Of a stretch of DNA of 64,000 bases, positions 41,791 to 54,162 are shown in pieces (the first letter of the stretch is position 1; each line of letters starts with the position of its first letter). The DNA comes from Rhynchonema sp. JSB1_4 (taxonomy: Eukaryota > Nematoda > Chromadorea > Monhysterida > Xyalidae), in assembly GCA_030248065.1 (NCBI GenBank), contig JASAMV010005413.1, positions 1-64,000 on the forward strand. Direction: 5' to 3'. The notes beneath the pieces were generated by a model, which did not search any database, was not told the DNA's origin, and saw only the letters and a list, made by a program, of their open reading frames with translations. A program made the translations under genes and the position numbers.

Positions 41791-42335
41791 AATATTAGCC
41801 GATGTACGGCGTAATTTCGAAAAGCGCATAGCAAAAGAGGCAGAGAGGCGCTAGCTGCTAGCTGGCACCTCAACAATAATGCAGAACACAAGGATGACAC
41901 GCGCATCTGTGTCTTGTTTACTCGCTCTCGCCGTCCACAACCTCATCTCTTGTGGTGGACTTTATGATGAAAACGTGTGTTGACTTGAACATCCGTTCGG
42001 TATTCTGGGTGTTGTTGCTTGTTGCGCGTGGCTGCATATGTTATGGATTAGTGGCAGGATAGCCAAACTGTGTGTATGCTGCGCAGCGAAAAAATGGACA
42101 GTTGGTTTCATCCCGGACGGTTAATTAATTGATTATGGTGAGCTCCGTATGACGGCCAACTTTTTGATCGTTCATTTTTGTGAATTTACTGCTCACGAAA
42201 GTCCCCTTACGCATGTGTGTGTATTCCACGGACTTTTCAGGCCCGGAAGTTCAGGCCCGACACACGCATGGCACGCAGTTGCCTGACACGTATGATATAT
42301 AAAATTCACAAATCAAACAGAACCCCTTGACCAAC
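41791..42335. other. No supportable gene
   Basis: Only short frames. A piece of the AGGCCCGG repeat (TCAGGCCCGGAAGTTCAGG) is at 42238-42262. Confidence 0.3.
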
Positions 42336-42337
42336 GC

Positions 42338-42907
<570 letters not shown>

Positions 42908-43798
42908 GTAAGAGTGTGTTTTTCGCTTTGCGTTCATGTTCCGGCCACCTGATTTCAAGCGCGTTCCTTCCTTCCAGGGCTCCGATGACCCACGACGAGG
43001 CGAGGAGCAGTGTGACCTGGTTGATGGGCGAGTTGGGATCATTGTATCCCACATTGTCATCTTGTCCACTTCTGGGTTGTGCTGCTTCTTTTGCTTCGAA
43101 TTCATCACCAAATTGTCACCCACCCACGAACTGCACCAGTCACGTCGAGGTTGATCTTGTGTGAGTTTATCACAAGCATGGCATGGATACTTGTTGGCTT
43201 GTTGTTGTCCTCGCTGCTTGCCATGTTCTGCTTTATTCGTTTTTGTATATTGCATGTCGTGTGCACGCCTTGAAACAAAAAAAATGACCTGGAATAAATT
43301 TAAGTGCTACCTTGTGCTCCCTCAGTCTCAGTGTGAGTCTGTGTGGCGGACAAAACAGCTGGGAAAAAACAGCGGCTACTCAAAGAGATGTGTAACTGGG
43401 GAGGCGTAGACCATAGCCTGGGCCTAAGCCTTATATCCCAAGTCTAAGTCTGAGCCCAAGACTGATGTGCAAGATATGATCGTTATAAAGAAAACCGCAG
43501 TGTTTTGTCACCGCTGATGAACCCGTATATTTTTGTATTCCGATTCTGTGTGCTGTGTCCGGAAAGTCTGGGATTTCATCTTTTCTGCCCTGAGCACATT
43601 TGATCGTGGCCCATTTGAATAGTTATTGTTATTGTTAGTGTAATTTTCATTTTATATCTCAATTGATCTGCGTTACATCACAATTATACGAAACCCATTG
43701 TGTCCGCTGTGAATCATGTATATGTAACTGTTGATATCTGAGTTCTTAAAGTTCCAGGCCTTGACCACCAACACACCATTCAAATGAGTCATGGAATA
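42908..43798. other. No firm gene
   Basis: An open segment at 42977-43078 (+) after a TTCCAG acceptor is open in more than one frame, and the minus strand is open over 42878-43255. No family is recognised. Confidence 0.3.
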
Positions 43799-44072
43799 TT
43801 GGTCGCACAATGACCATATAAGAATTCGTCAAATGAATCCTGATTTTCACGTTCAGTCACTCTTAACCACTGTTCTATTTGTGATTCTCGCAAAACATTT
43901 TCAGCTGAAAATAATCTAGCAGAGCACCCACGTTGCTGCGGGTCTGAAACATTTTGGTGACTGCATGTTTTGTGTGTGATCGCGCAACGGGACGTCACTG
44001 CCCCGTCACTTTCCCTCTTTAAAATTCAGGAAAAAAATTTGACCAATTCTTATAAAGTCATTGTGCGACCAA
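43799..44072. mobile_element. TTGGTCGCAC MITE copy D, intact
   Basis: 274 bp, TA on both sides, in the same orientation as copy B. The central TTAA (TCTTAACCACTG) is empty, as in copy C. Confidence 0.88.
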
Positions 44073-44761
44073 TATCCTGGTTGATCTGCACGATCATGTT
44101 CCGAAATGTTATGTATGCAGTGTCTGTAACAATTCAGTATTTACTGGACGATACGACTGTACTTTGCTTGTTTATACATGTACATCGTGAACCTGTGGTT
44201 TCAATTCACGTTAGATTTTCTTGTTTTTCTAACAGGATTTGCCACATTGCCTGCGGGCGTTTGCATTCACCTGGCACTGGAGGTGCAAAAACTCAAATAA
44301 ATAAATAAATAAACTGAATTTACTGATCACGAAAGTTGAAAAGAAAAGAAAAGCGAATGTCGTTCATGGTGTCGAAAAATATAAAATGAAGTAAGGCCAG
44401 GTCTCAAACTTGGTGACTGTGAATCGCTAACGATATTGAATCGCTCGAAAAAAAATTAAGAAATTCCAATCATATCCGGCACGTGGTGCGGCCGCAAAAT
44501 GTGGCGATTTGACGACAAAACCATAAGCCTAAAATGTGAAATGGCGCCCAAAAACATGTTCAGCAAACAATCAACAAAAAAAACAAGTAGCGTTTTCATC
44601 ATCAAATTAATGTTGCAGTTTGGAGCAAATATAGTAATTTATTCATAATAGTAGCCCAACAAAGGGCGTTGATGTGACGCATTCTGAAGGGTGACATGTC
44701 GATCGAGACTCTGGTTCGCGTTCACAACATGGAGGTGCTCTGCCGTCGCCTGCAATGTTAA

Positions 44762-45821
44762 AGGTGCTGGTTAACAACCCTTCGACCGCGCTTGATCTTG
44801 GGGGTAGTATATTTTAACAAAGTTTGGACATCGTGTTACTCGACCCTAATCTGGCGAGCCGATTGGTCGCTTCCTGATGTTTCACGGCCACGTTGAAGTT
44901 TGCCCCTGGTGAAAAAGACTGAAAAAATTTGAAATGTTGCTGTGACACGAATAGGCTGTTTCAAAGTTTGATACTGAATGACAGCAACCTCCAACATTGT
45001 GGCGAAAACCGCAAAGCACAATAGCTATTGAAACGTCCGCATTGTTGAATAAGAAAGTAAATGGTTTCAGAAACCTGGCCATTTTTTGTTAGGATTTTCT
45101 ACTCGTATAATTTTAAGCATCTGTGGTGAATGAAATAAGTTGTCAATAACAAATAAAAATCGTCTAATTATCAACTTTTTTGTTTGTGCTCCCCAGTTTT
45201 CAAAACCCTACACAGCTCACACAATGTTTACCACAACATGCGCAAGGCAGCCATTCCACAGCGCACACACAGCGACAACACAGCAATGTTTCAGCTGGCA
45301 AGCTTTGTTGTGTGTGTGCGCTGTGGAATGACTGCCTTGCGCATGTTGTTGTAAACATTGTGTGAGCTCTGTAGGATTTTGAAAACTGGGGAGCACAAAC
45401 AAAAAACTTGATAATTAGACGATTTTTATTTGTAATTGACAATTTATTTCATTCACCACAGATGCTTAAAATTATACGAGTAGAAAATCCTAACAAAAAA
45501 TGGCCAGGTTTCTGAAACCTTTTATTTTTTTATTCAACAATGCGGACGTTTCAATAGCTATTGTGCATTGCGGTTTTCGGCACACGGTTGGAGGTTGCGG
45601 TCACTCCAGTATCAAACTTTGAAACAGCCTATTCGTGTCACAGCAGCATTTCAAATTTTTTCGGTCTTTTTCACCGGGGCAAACTTCAACGTGGCCGTGA
45701 AACATCAGGAAGCAATCAATCGGTTCGCCAGATTAGGGTCGAGTAACACGATGTCCAAACTTTGTTAAAATATACTACCCCCCAAGATCAAGCGCGGTCG
45801 AAGGGTTGTTAACCAGGACCT
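44762..45821. mobile_element. TTAA-flanked 1.06-kb near-perfect palindrome
   Basis: The ends AGGTGCTGGTTAACAACCC and GGGTTGTTAACCAGGACCT are directly flanked by TTAA on each side. The arms of about 500 bp are almost identical (for example GACATCGTGTTACTCGACCC and its complement), around a short centre near 45290. All open frames inside occur as mirror pairs. It is probably a piggyBac-type non-autonomous foldback. Confidence 0.9.
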
Positions 45822-45823
45822 TT

Positions 45824-45910
45824 AAAAGGTGATACCATTATTGTATTGTCAAAAGATGATACCACTATTCTGTGTTCAAAGGTGATACCATTATTCTGTG
45901 TTAAAAGGTG
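45824..45910. repeat. Tandem repeat of a 27-bp GGTGATACCA unit
   Basis: Three and a half units of AAAAGGTGATACCATTATT... lie between the palindrome and the next MITE. Confidence 0.8.
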
Positions 45911-45911
45911 A

Positions 45912-46111
45912 TACCATACTCTAGGCAAAGTACACCAACATGAGTCCGATTTCGCAGCTGGCAGAATAGTGAAACTTTTTGACGTGGCTGCTGATTTGGG
46001 AAATGTTACACGTTGAGGAATACTAAGTGGAGCATAATGATTTTCTCTTTCTATTCGTTTGAGTGCACACCATCTTCGAATTCGGGCTCGTATTGGTGTA
46101 CATGCCTTAAG
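45912..46111. repeat. GGCAAACTACACCAACACG MITE, copy 4
   Basis: Ends CTAGGCAAAGTACACCAAC and TATTGGTGTACATGCCTTA, with the same core. Confidence 0.75.
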
Positions 46112-46147
46112 TTCCTCAAATAGAAGCTCCTGGACTTATTCTATTTT

Positions 46148-47062
46148 TCAGCCACCATCTGAGTCTGGGGCTTCCATTGGAAGGAGGATTTTATTTTTCC
46201 ACTGGATCGCACTGACGATGACCTGGTGCACCGCGAAGTGGAAACAAAAACGGGGAACCGAGAAAAGCACACACTACTGTGTGCGATTTGCATTGTCATC
46301 AAACTTCGTGTCATACATAGACACGGACCTGCCTTGCTCACAGACGATTTTGTACTTAGGACATGTAGAACATTTACTGGAACGACCAATTTTGACCAGC
46401 GTAAAAAGCTCATTTTAGGCCTGGGAACAGTTTTTACGCTATATCTATTGATTTCCCTAATTTGAAAATTGATCACACGTCCATCAAGCAAGGTGCCGAT
46501 CCGATCACCAAAGCTTGATTTCCGGACAATTCTATCTCAACCTTCAAATATCTGTTCGCCTCCTCCAGCCTTGTGGCTCGATATTTGTAGAAACTGTAGG
46601 AGAGCGCGACGAACATGCCGAACGACAGAACACGGTAGAAGAACCGGCAGTAGAACACCAGCGTCACTGGAAAGGATATGGTCAGATATAGGATTATGTG
46701 AAACTTTGAAGAGGATTATTTGAACCGCATCTTCACTATTTGAAGCCTCTCAGTAGCGTAGGCATATTTTTGTGACCAGCATTTGAATATATTCTGCCAC
46801 CGTAAACCTGATTACAACCAGCAATGTTCTTGTTTGTCCCGGTCGATTCAGGTGTAGATAATCCGAATGGGATCGGAAATTGGTTTTTCAGAGTCCATTT
46901 TTCTCATTCCACAAATTATTATCATACCAATATTTTTTTACTTGTCAACTTACAAAAGTGAATGCCACTGAAGGCGACGAGCAGTACACCATGGATGTCG
47001 TTCAACAGGTCCAAATCATTTAACGCCTGCCCGACCGTGGATAACATTGCATTAAAGTCCAT
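46148..47062 (-). CDS. Small membrane protein, possibly TMEM18-like
   Basis: Three exons join in phase on the minus strand: 47062-46954 (ATG; donor TTTT|GTAAGT), 46666-46509 (acceptor TTTCCAG; donor TTTG|GTGATC) and 46222-46148 (acceptor CACCAG; stop TGA). The product has 113 residues: an amphipathic N-terminus (MDFNAMLSTVGQALND), a long hydrophobic stretch VLLVAFSGIHFLTLVFYC, a second stretch VLSFGMFVALSYSFYKY, a charged link, and a third weaker one ALVIVSAIQW, ending with PMEAPDSDGG. Two or three membrane passes are expected. The IHF in the first segment and the spacing to the third recall TMEM18, a nuclear-membrane protein, but the typical tryptophans are missing, so this is only a suggestion. 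All splice sites are good. Confidence 0.55.
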
Positions 47063-47920
47063 TGTTTTTGAAACGTTTTTGCTTGGTGTTCTTGCAATAA
47101 GATTATGATATTTTTTAATTCCTGGTTGGAGCTCAACTCCAAAATATGTTACGTTTGCTAATGTGCGCCGCAAAGATATAATGTTATATAATTTTGCACA
47201 AAATTTTTGCTGAAAAGACCGACAAAAAAGCTACAGTCATTCTGCATTTGTACATAATGGTCAACGACCAGATTATCTGATTCATGTGAACATGTTGTTG
47301 CATTCAAACATTTCCTTTCGTGCAGAAAGCCTCCACACAACCGTTCTAAATAAACTAATAGGCATAAATAAATATGAATTTTAGGTGTTGTTGGCGGCAC
47401 CTTAAAGGAGGCAAAAGTTTAGACAATGTCTCATTTTTAACGTACCCAAAAGTAAAATAAACAAAATGTACCAAAAATGATTGGCTTTGGTCAAGCGCGG
47501 TGCAACCAAGCGCGTCGCATCTCGGACCGACCAATCGAGTTTTTTGTGTTTCACAATTATTTATAGTTCAGTGGTGTGCCGACCCCCGAAAGGGAAGGCA
47601 AGTCGCTGATTCGTAAAAGTTACTTTTATGTAATAGAGGGGCGCGTCTAACAGAATGTGTGCGGGTGCGTATTGATTTTCTACAATGCTGTTCTCCATAC
47701 TCAGCTACGCCAGCGTGTGCATATTACAGCAACAACAAGACAGCAGGCAAAGCACACACACAGCCAGGGTCCTGTGTTGCTTAGGTGGCGCGGGGCCCGC
47801 ACTCCCCCGCGCTGGCCGGCGCAGGCTGTTTTTAATGAATATTTGGTTTTTTTAAGTGAAGCTTTACTGCTGAATGGGTGAAATAAATGCAGAGTTGAAT
47901 TTATATGTTGTTTACCGTGA
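47063..47920. other. No further gene seen
   Basis: Includes the presumed promoter of the small membrane protein (minus strand). At 47750-47830 there is a G/C-rich patch. Frames are short. Confidence 0.3.
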
Positions 47921-49324
47921 TAAAAACGTGTGTTTAGCCCAGAGCTGGGATTTTTGGATTTGTAACAAAGTCATTATGGCAGCACAAAAAGACCAAAAGT
48001 GCGTCATTTGTTTATGTGTATTTGCTTGTAAATGCAATGTCAAAAGCAAAATCACCCTGAAACAAGAATTGCTGATGCATTTTAGTCGAAGACGGATACG
48101 GCATTAATTTCCAGCTAACCGCAGAACAAGTAATAGTTGTGAAACTCCACGGCAAAAACAGTGATCGGCTGCTAGATTCCAAAGTACAGAAACATGTAGG
48201 TATGACGATACATTTGTCCCCAAAAACACTAATTTGCGCTGAACAGTAATTTAAACAGCAAAAGTATGTGACGAAACAAATGGTGAAACATCATCTTTGA
48301 CCATCAAAATTAAGTCAACATAAGCAGTTGATCAGTGCCCTGCATATTCACGATTCACTGGGTACGCGCATTTTCAGCGATGTACCTAGTTTTGCGTCGT
48401 GTCTCGCTTGTTTCGCACTGGTCCTTTTTGGTACAGTACTTTATGTCTGGTGATTATGTGCCATTTGCTAATTGCAGCTAGCCTGTCGAAGATTATCTAT
48501 AGCTTCAAATTTGCTTTTTTGAGCAGATTTTTGTATCATAAGTCTACATTTTATCGTCAGTTTTGGCCGTTTTAGTTTTTTGTGATTCATGTTTCTGGTG
48601 CGTTTTAGTCAAAAAGTGCAAATTTTACGTCATGTTTCATGTGCAATTTATTCGTCAATCACAGGTTTTATCGATCAGTTAGCATTTAGATCATGTAGTT
48701 TTGTTCAATATCGATACTTTAGTGCCATCATTAACATTTATACTTGCGCGCAAATGAAGAAGTAAAAGCTATGTATTTTCCTGTATAATAACGTGCATTA
48801 TTAGCTTTGATGTGGACTTTAGATGCAGAATTATGCTGCCAAAATGAGTTTGTTACACGTCCAAAAATCCCAGCTCTGGGCTAAACACACGTTTTTATCT
48901 TCGACAGGCTAGCTGCAATTAGCAAATGGCACATAATCACCAGACATAAAGTACTGTACCAAAAAGGACCAGTGCGAAACAAGCGAGACACGACGCAAAA
49001 CTATGTAGGTACATCGCTGAAAATGCGAACCCAGTGAATCGTGAATATGCAGGGCACTGATCAACTGCTTATGTTGACTTAATTTTGATGGTCAAAGATG
49101 ATGTTTCACCATTTGTTTCGTCACATACTTTTGCTGTTTAAATTACTGTTCAGCGCAAATTACTGTTTTTGGGGACAAATGTATCGTCATACCTATGTTT
49201 CTGTACTTTGGAATCTAGCAGCCGATCACTGTTTTTGCCGTGGAGTTTCACAACTATTACTTGTTCTGCGGTTAGCTGGAAATTAATGCCGTATCCGTCT
49301 TCGACTAAAATGCATCAGCAATTC
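47921..49324. repeat. Interleaved inverted repeats (A-B-A'-B')
   Basis: Segment A (47921-47966) is the inverse of A' (48852-48897). Segment B (48066-48492) is the inverse of B' (48898-49324). The pairs interleave instead of nesting, and A' abuts B'. B arms include GCATTAATTTCCAGCT and GAAACATCATCTTTGACC and their complements. About 350 bp between B and A' is unique. Confidence 0.82.
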
Positions 49325-49474
49325 GGGTGGGTGCGGGGGACCCGCGGACGCTGCGGGGGGCATATGCCCGTGTGTTATAGAAAGGTCACCCGCACCACCC
49401 GCGTGCCCCGCGGGGCACTCGGTTTTCGCGGGCCCCTACCCCCAAACTTACTCGGAGATCTGTATACATATAGG

Positions 49475-50203
49475 CAGGGTTGGAAAAAAAAATTTTTTTT
49501 TAAACAAGTTTTTTTTTTTAAAAAAAAATTTTTTTTTTTAAAAAAAAATTTTTTTTTTAAAAAGTCTGAGATACGGGGAAATTTTACCAAATTTGCCCAA
49601 AAAACGCGCAAAATCGCGAAAAAATGCAACTTTAATTGACAAGTCACTTTTGTGACTTGGTTTGCATCACTTATCAACGGTGTTTACGTCATTTAGGTGC
49701 GATCCAACAGTCTGTGCTTGTTATGGACCTATGATTGCTGCTCTGTGGTATCGGACACAACAGTTTGTGGCCGAATAAGCAAGATTCACTCATAAACCAC
49801 ACAGAATTGAGAATATAAGCTGCAGAAATACTTGTCGGGTAGCTGAATCAGTCGTATATGACCGACCTGATGGGGTATGACATCGAAGAACCATGTAGGT
49901 ACGTTGCATACTGTGTCCCGTGTATCACGGGAAGGTATAATAACATCATTTGGGGTATCTTAGGTACCAAACACATGCCCCAAAGGTGATTTTGTGAAGA
50001 AAATTTTTCGACCCTTGAGAAAAAATGACAAAAAATTACCCCCGAAAAGGCCATTTTTGGACGTTTTGGAACATTTTGTTCCCCCGAAAATTTTTAAAAA
50101 AAAAATTTTTTTTTTAAAAAAAAAAAATTTTTTCAAAAACCTTTTTTTTTAAAAAAAAAAATTTTTTTTTTAAAAAAAAAATTTTTTTTTTTGCCCAACC
50201 CTG
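49475..50203. mobile_element. hAT-type MITE, copy 2
   Basis: Ends CAGGGTTGG/CCCAACCCTG, exact 8-bp flanking duplication CATATAGG, 729 bp. The internal part differs from the 0.5-kb copies; long alternating A and T runs lie beneath both ends. Confidence 0.9.
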
Positions 50204-50502
50204 CATATAGGCAATCCATCGGCTCATGGCACTTTTGATACACACAGTGCATGCAGCAGCACACGCCATTTTCTAAACAAAATCTACACTTTGGGTGAGT
50301 GTTATATTTTGATGACAGCTGTTTAATTTATCCGGTTTTCATTTGCTGCTTACCACAATACTTTTCTACACTGTTGCAAAATTTGGGGATGTTTCAACGG
50401 ATAGCTGCAGAGAATAGATGCATTCATTGACGACAGTAATGTAGCGTGCAGCCTGTATGTGTTATTGAGTGCCATGAGCTGGCGGATTGCCTGAACATAC
50501 AT

Positions 50503-50680
50503 ATACTCTGACAATTCATTTGGGAGAAACTTTTCAACCGCGTTGCCTGATCCGTAAAGCACATGATGCGTGCACTGGCTATAGCGGTCACGTGACTTCT
50601 GTAGCCAGTGCACGCATAATGCGCTTTACGGATCAGGCAGCGCGGTTGAAAAGCTTCTCCCAAAAGAATTGCCCGAGTAT
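50503..50680. mobile_element. Short foldback MITE (ATACTCTG ends), copy 2
   Basis: Near-identical to 12731-12908, including TTTGGGAGAAACTTTTCAA and the CACATGATGCGTGCACTGGC centre. Confidence 0.85.
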
Positions 50681-50805
50681 ACATGAGCCGAATATCAAAC
50701 ACCACTTGACTTGACTGCCGATTCCAAAAATCGTGATTTGTGAGTCTCCCATACCCGCTTCATTCCAGAGATGTGCCAGTTTTTCTTCTGCTCACACGGT
50801 ACACC

Positions 50806-51287
50806 CAGGGTTGGGCAAAAAAAACGACGGCGTTTTTTCTTAAAAAAACGACTTTTTTTTTACAAAAAAAACACGCCTGGGTCGTTTTTCGTTTTTTTTA
50901 AATCCTGAATTTCCTTGATTTTCCCTGATTTTTCAGGGAAAGTACCCTGATTATCAAGGAAAATCAATTTTTTGTCCCTTTTTTTTCAAAAAAATTTTCG
51001 ACCAATTTTTACTTTGTCGAGATACGTCGATATACGGAGTTTGACTTTCAGTGATGACCCCGGCCAAAGTTGGTCCCATGATGCGGGTCTGATATGGGAT
51101 CTTAACAACTCGCTAGAAAAGGGTTGAAACCCGTTTATTTTGCCTCAGAACACATAGAATTACTTCATTTAACCACGTTTTCTTCCCAACATGAACGTTT
51201 TCCAATTTTTTGGGGGGCATATTTTGGTCATCTGGGCATTTTAAAAAAAACGATTTTTTTAAAAAAAACGTTTTTTGCCCAACCCTG
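50806..51287. mobile_element. hAT-type MITE, copy 3
   Basis: Ends CAGGGTTGGGC/GCCCAACCCTG with exact 8-bp duplication GGTACACC, 482 bp. The core is almost identical to copies 4 and 5. Confidence 0.93.
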
Positions 51288-51381
51288 GGTACACCGATGC
51301 GTACCAATAAACGATCGGTTAATCGAAGCAAACACGCACCACGCAGCTGACAAACGAGAGATTGATTGATTTTCGTGTCAA

Positions 51382-51615
51382 ATGTTACTGTATGGCATGT
51401 TTGAGAACTTGAACAGCTTGAAAATGATTGGATGTAGGGCTGAATTTTTTGCTCTAAATTATGAAAAAATTGCTTTTTGTATACATTTGAGAACGCCTGA
51501 GAAAGTACACAAACGTAAATATTGTAGGCTTTTTTTGAAGCCGGATCATAGGCTGCTTATCGATGTTCGCTCTGTTATGTGCATTGACGAGAAAAGGTGG
51601 TATTTCATGTCTTGA
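51382..51615 (+). CDS. Unrecognised 77-codon frame
   Basis: A short open frame upstream of the secreted-peptide gene, Phe/Lys/Arg-rich, no family recognised. It may be chance. Confidence 0.12.
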   Translation: MLLYGMFENLNSLKMIGCRAEFFALNYEKIAFCIHLRTPEKVHKRKYCRLFLKPDHRLLIDVRSVMCIDEKRWYFMS

Positions 51616-51656
51616 ACATTTTTAATTTTTACAGCTTACAAATATTGCATCACAGA

Positions 51657-52782
51657 ATGCAGTCCGCAATGACAAATACCCGTATTCTGCTGACAATTGC
51701 GCTTCTTTTGATTTCGTTTGAATGCGCGCAAGCACCACCAACGACGACAACAACAACGACTGGTGCTCCAACCACAACCACCACACCGACGACCACCACA
51801 ACTCCGACATCAAGTGGGTGTACACATCTTGCGCGGCCTTTTCGTGTCACTGACGATGCGCTGGGGCACCGTCCGCGTTTGTGAAAACAGGACGAAGCAC
51901 TCGGACAGAATAAACTCACCGATTTTATATCGTGTGAACGACGTCCGCATCAAGTTGACTCTGGTGATGTTTCAATAAGTGAGAAGGGACTCTAAAATGC
52001 CAAATAAAGTAACAACTGTGAGTTTAGCCCGTTTCGCACCATGCACGCAAAGACCTTGTCTTATCAACTTTAGCGCAACCGTATAGGCAAACTACGCCAA
52101 CACGAGGCCGATTTCCAAGATGGTGGGTATTCAAAACGAATGGAAAGAGAAAATCCTCATCCTCATTTTGTATTCTTCAACGCGTAACATTTCCCAAATC
52201 AGCAGCCACGTCAGAATGTTTCACTATTCGGCCAGCTGCGAAATCGGGCTCATGTTGATGTACAGCACAGGGTGCAATTCTAGGCTGAAAGTTGAAGTCG
52301 CGTGCACGAGCGTGCGAAACAGTGCAAAATATATGCAAAAGTCGATGTAACTTTGCGCGTGCGCTGGCGTGGGCTGCCTATGTTTTTAGCAGCAGTTAAG
52401 CGCGCGCACGCGGCTTCAACTTTAAGCCGAGAATTGCACCCGGAACAGTAGTTTGCCTTTATGTATAAGGGCTCGGCCAGGTAGATGCGGACTGCGGACT
52501 GCGGACATTGGACATAGTTTTTTTTCAATGTTCGCAGTCCGCAGTCCGCATCTACCTGGCCACGCCCTAAGCCCGATGATAGGCTAACTAATCTCAAATT
52601 CTGTTTTTTTTTCAATGCCAACACATTTGTTTTCAGCAACAGCCGGAGTGAAGTATTGTGACGGCAGTCTACAGAAGTGCCCATACAATGACACAGCCAG
52701 CTACTTTCGGTGCATGAAGTGCCGTGCAGAGAATTTGGGCTACCCGAACATCCTGAATAGCAGATACTCATTCTGGGGCTGA
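51657..52782 (+). CDS. Secreted Thr-rich peptide with four cysteines
   Basis: Two exons, 51657-51813 (donor TCAA|GTGGGT) and 52637-52782 (acceptor TTTTCAG; stop TGA), give 100 residues. A second ATG at 51669 (MTNTRILLTIALLL) gives the more typical signal peptide, cleaved probably after CAQA. Then comes a Thr/Pro linker of about 28 residues (TTTTTTTGAPTTTTT type), a likely O-glycosylation region. The C-terminal 45 residues hold four cysteines in a C-x6-C...C-x2-C pattern: YCDGSLQKC and FRCMKC. No known toxin or hormone fold is recognised from this spacing. The 823-bp intron is filled with MITEs. Mucin-linker plus short Cys module is a common layout of secreted invertebrate proteins; the function is unknown. 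Confidence 0.6.
52083..52470. mobile_element. GGCAAACTACACCAACACG MITE, copy 5, interrupted
   Basis: Starts TATAGGCAAACTACGCCAAC and ends AGTTTGCCTTTATGTATA. It is split at 52261-52450 by a GTGCACGCG-rich element. Confidence 0.82.
52263..52448. mobile_element. GTGCACGCG-rich MITE, copy 2 (nested)
   Basis: CAGCACAGGGTGCAATTC to GAATTGCACCCGGAACAG with TA on each side. Removing it and one TA restores the host element end (GATGTAGTTTGCC). Confidence 0.88.
52467..52571. mobile_element. Palindromic MITE (GGCCAGGTAGATGCGGAC)
   Basis: The arms of about 45 bp (GGCCAGGTAGATGCGGAC plus the tandem CTGCGGA) are inverted around an 18-bp centre. The ends are AGGGC and GCCCT. Confidence 0.82.
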
Positions 52783-54020
52783 TCGGGAATAATTAAGTTC
52801 ATGGGAAACGTTTAATTTATCAAATGTTTATTATATATTATTATAAAAATATTGCTTGAGTTCAGTATTGGCTGACAGCGACTTGACTTGTGACATGTGA
52901 GTTACGAACTGAGGTCAAGAGCCATGCTACGCTCCCGTGTGCGTGGACCGCATCAAAGTTTGGCTAATGGTTTTGTCGTCAAATCATCTCCGTCAAATAA
53001 AGTCGTCGAACACATGAGCCCCAAACGAGCGCGAAAATAATACATGTGTTTGACGACAGGATTTGACGACATTACTATAAGCCAAATGTTACAGCAACCC
53101 TGTAGCTGTATCGAACTACACTCCCATTGTTTCGATTATCATCGTTGCTATGTTCAAGTAATGAAACTGTGTTACAGTGAGAAAATAGATAAACAGGTCG
53201 TTTCATGAAATGTATTGCATGTTTATGTCACGCACCTTAACTGAAACTGAACTGATAAAAGGTCTACATGAGCCTTTAGCAGCTATGTATTTTCATGGCC
53301 TGTCTCGCAATGCTTTTTTGTGCAACGTTTGAGTATGTATTTATGCATGTGACTCACTATAAAGAAAAAAGGAAGACATATAACCAGGTACCGCGACAAC
53401 GGACTTTCTTCGCATGGTGCCGTATCATAAAATAAATAAAGTCGCGAGCCTCATGGTCTTTTTTCACTGTCGGCGGAAGTACAGCGCGGGGGGCGTAACT
53501 GACAATAATTTCGAAATGGCACCATGTAGCACGTAGCGCTTGGGTAAACAGGCAAGCATGCATAAGAAAACCTTATATGCAGGTAACCATCGTGTGTCGC
53601 TCTTAGAGCCGAACCAAAAGGTGGTCCCTGCCCGCACACATTTTATTTATTTTCTTCATGTTCGGCCATAATTTTTGATTGACTGCGAATATAGTTTTGA
53701 TACGACGAAGATTTTCTCCAGTCCATAGCTCAGTTTTAGAGACCATAGAAAGAGTACCCGCATGGTCGCATACCTAAAGTTAACTGTAGAAAGTCGCATT
53801 TGGTGCTTTTTGGGCGGGGCGTAGAAAGTCGCATTGAGTTGAGGGTACTGTATGTAATGTCTTTGCAACCGGAACGGTCTTCTTTTGTCTCATATTGCGA
53901 ATCTTTGTTTTGACAGAAGCCATAATCGTGTCTCGTTTGTCGTTACTTAGCGTATCGTTATCATCCAGGTTTTCAGTTTTTCTTCTGTGAATTAATCGAA
54001 GATTCTCATGTAAAGATCTG
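52783..54020. other. No supportable gene; one small MITE
   Basis: An inverted-repeat element lies at 52962-53085 (ends GGCTAATGG...TCGTCAAATC and GATTTGACGAC...ATAAGCC). A half-copy is at about 44503-44537. The frames at 53357-53868 (-) are short and unassigned. Confidence 0.35.
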
Positions 54021-54162
54021 TGGTCTGGCGAATAGACACACACCCATACGCGTCGAGGCGTATAACGAACGGACCGGTATTATGTGTGTGTGCTGCGGTG
54101 CACTGTGTATTGAGCGTGCGTGCGTTGGGTTTATGAGTGATTCTGAACCGCAGCCAGACCGC

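Noticed and set aside
42977..43078. Exon after TTCCAG as the fourth exon of the 42-kb gene
   Set aside because: In the phase required by the preceding donor it meets a stop after two codons.
49375..50210. Frames rich in Phe and Lys (KKKFFF type) at 49.4, 51.1 and 58.7 kb
   Set aside because: They come from A/T homopolymer runs of the hAT-type elements.
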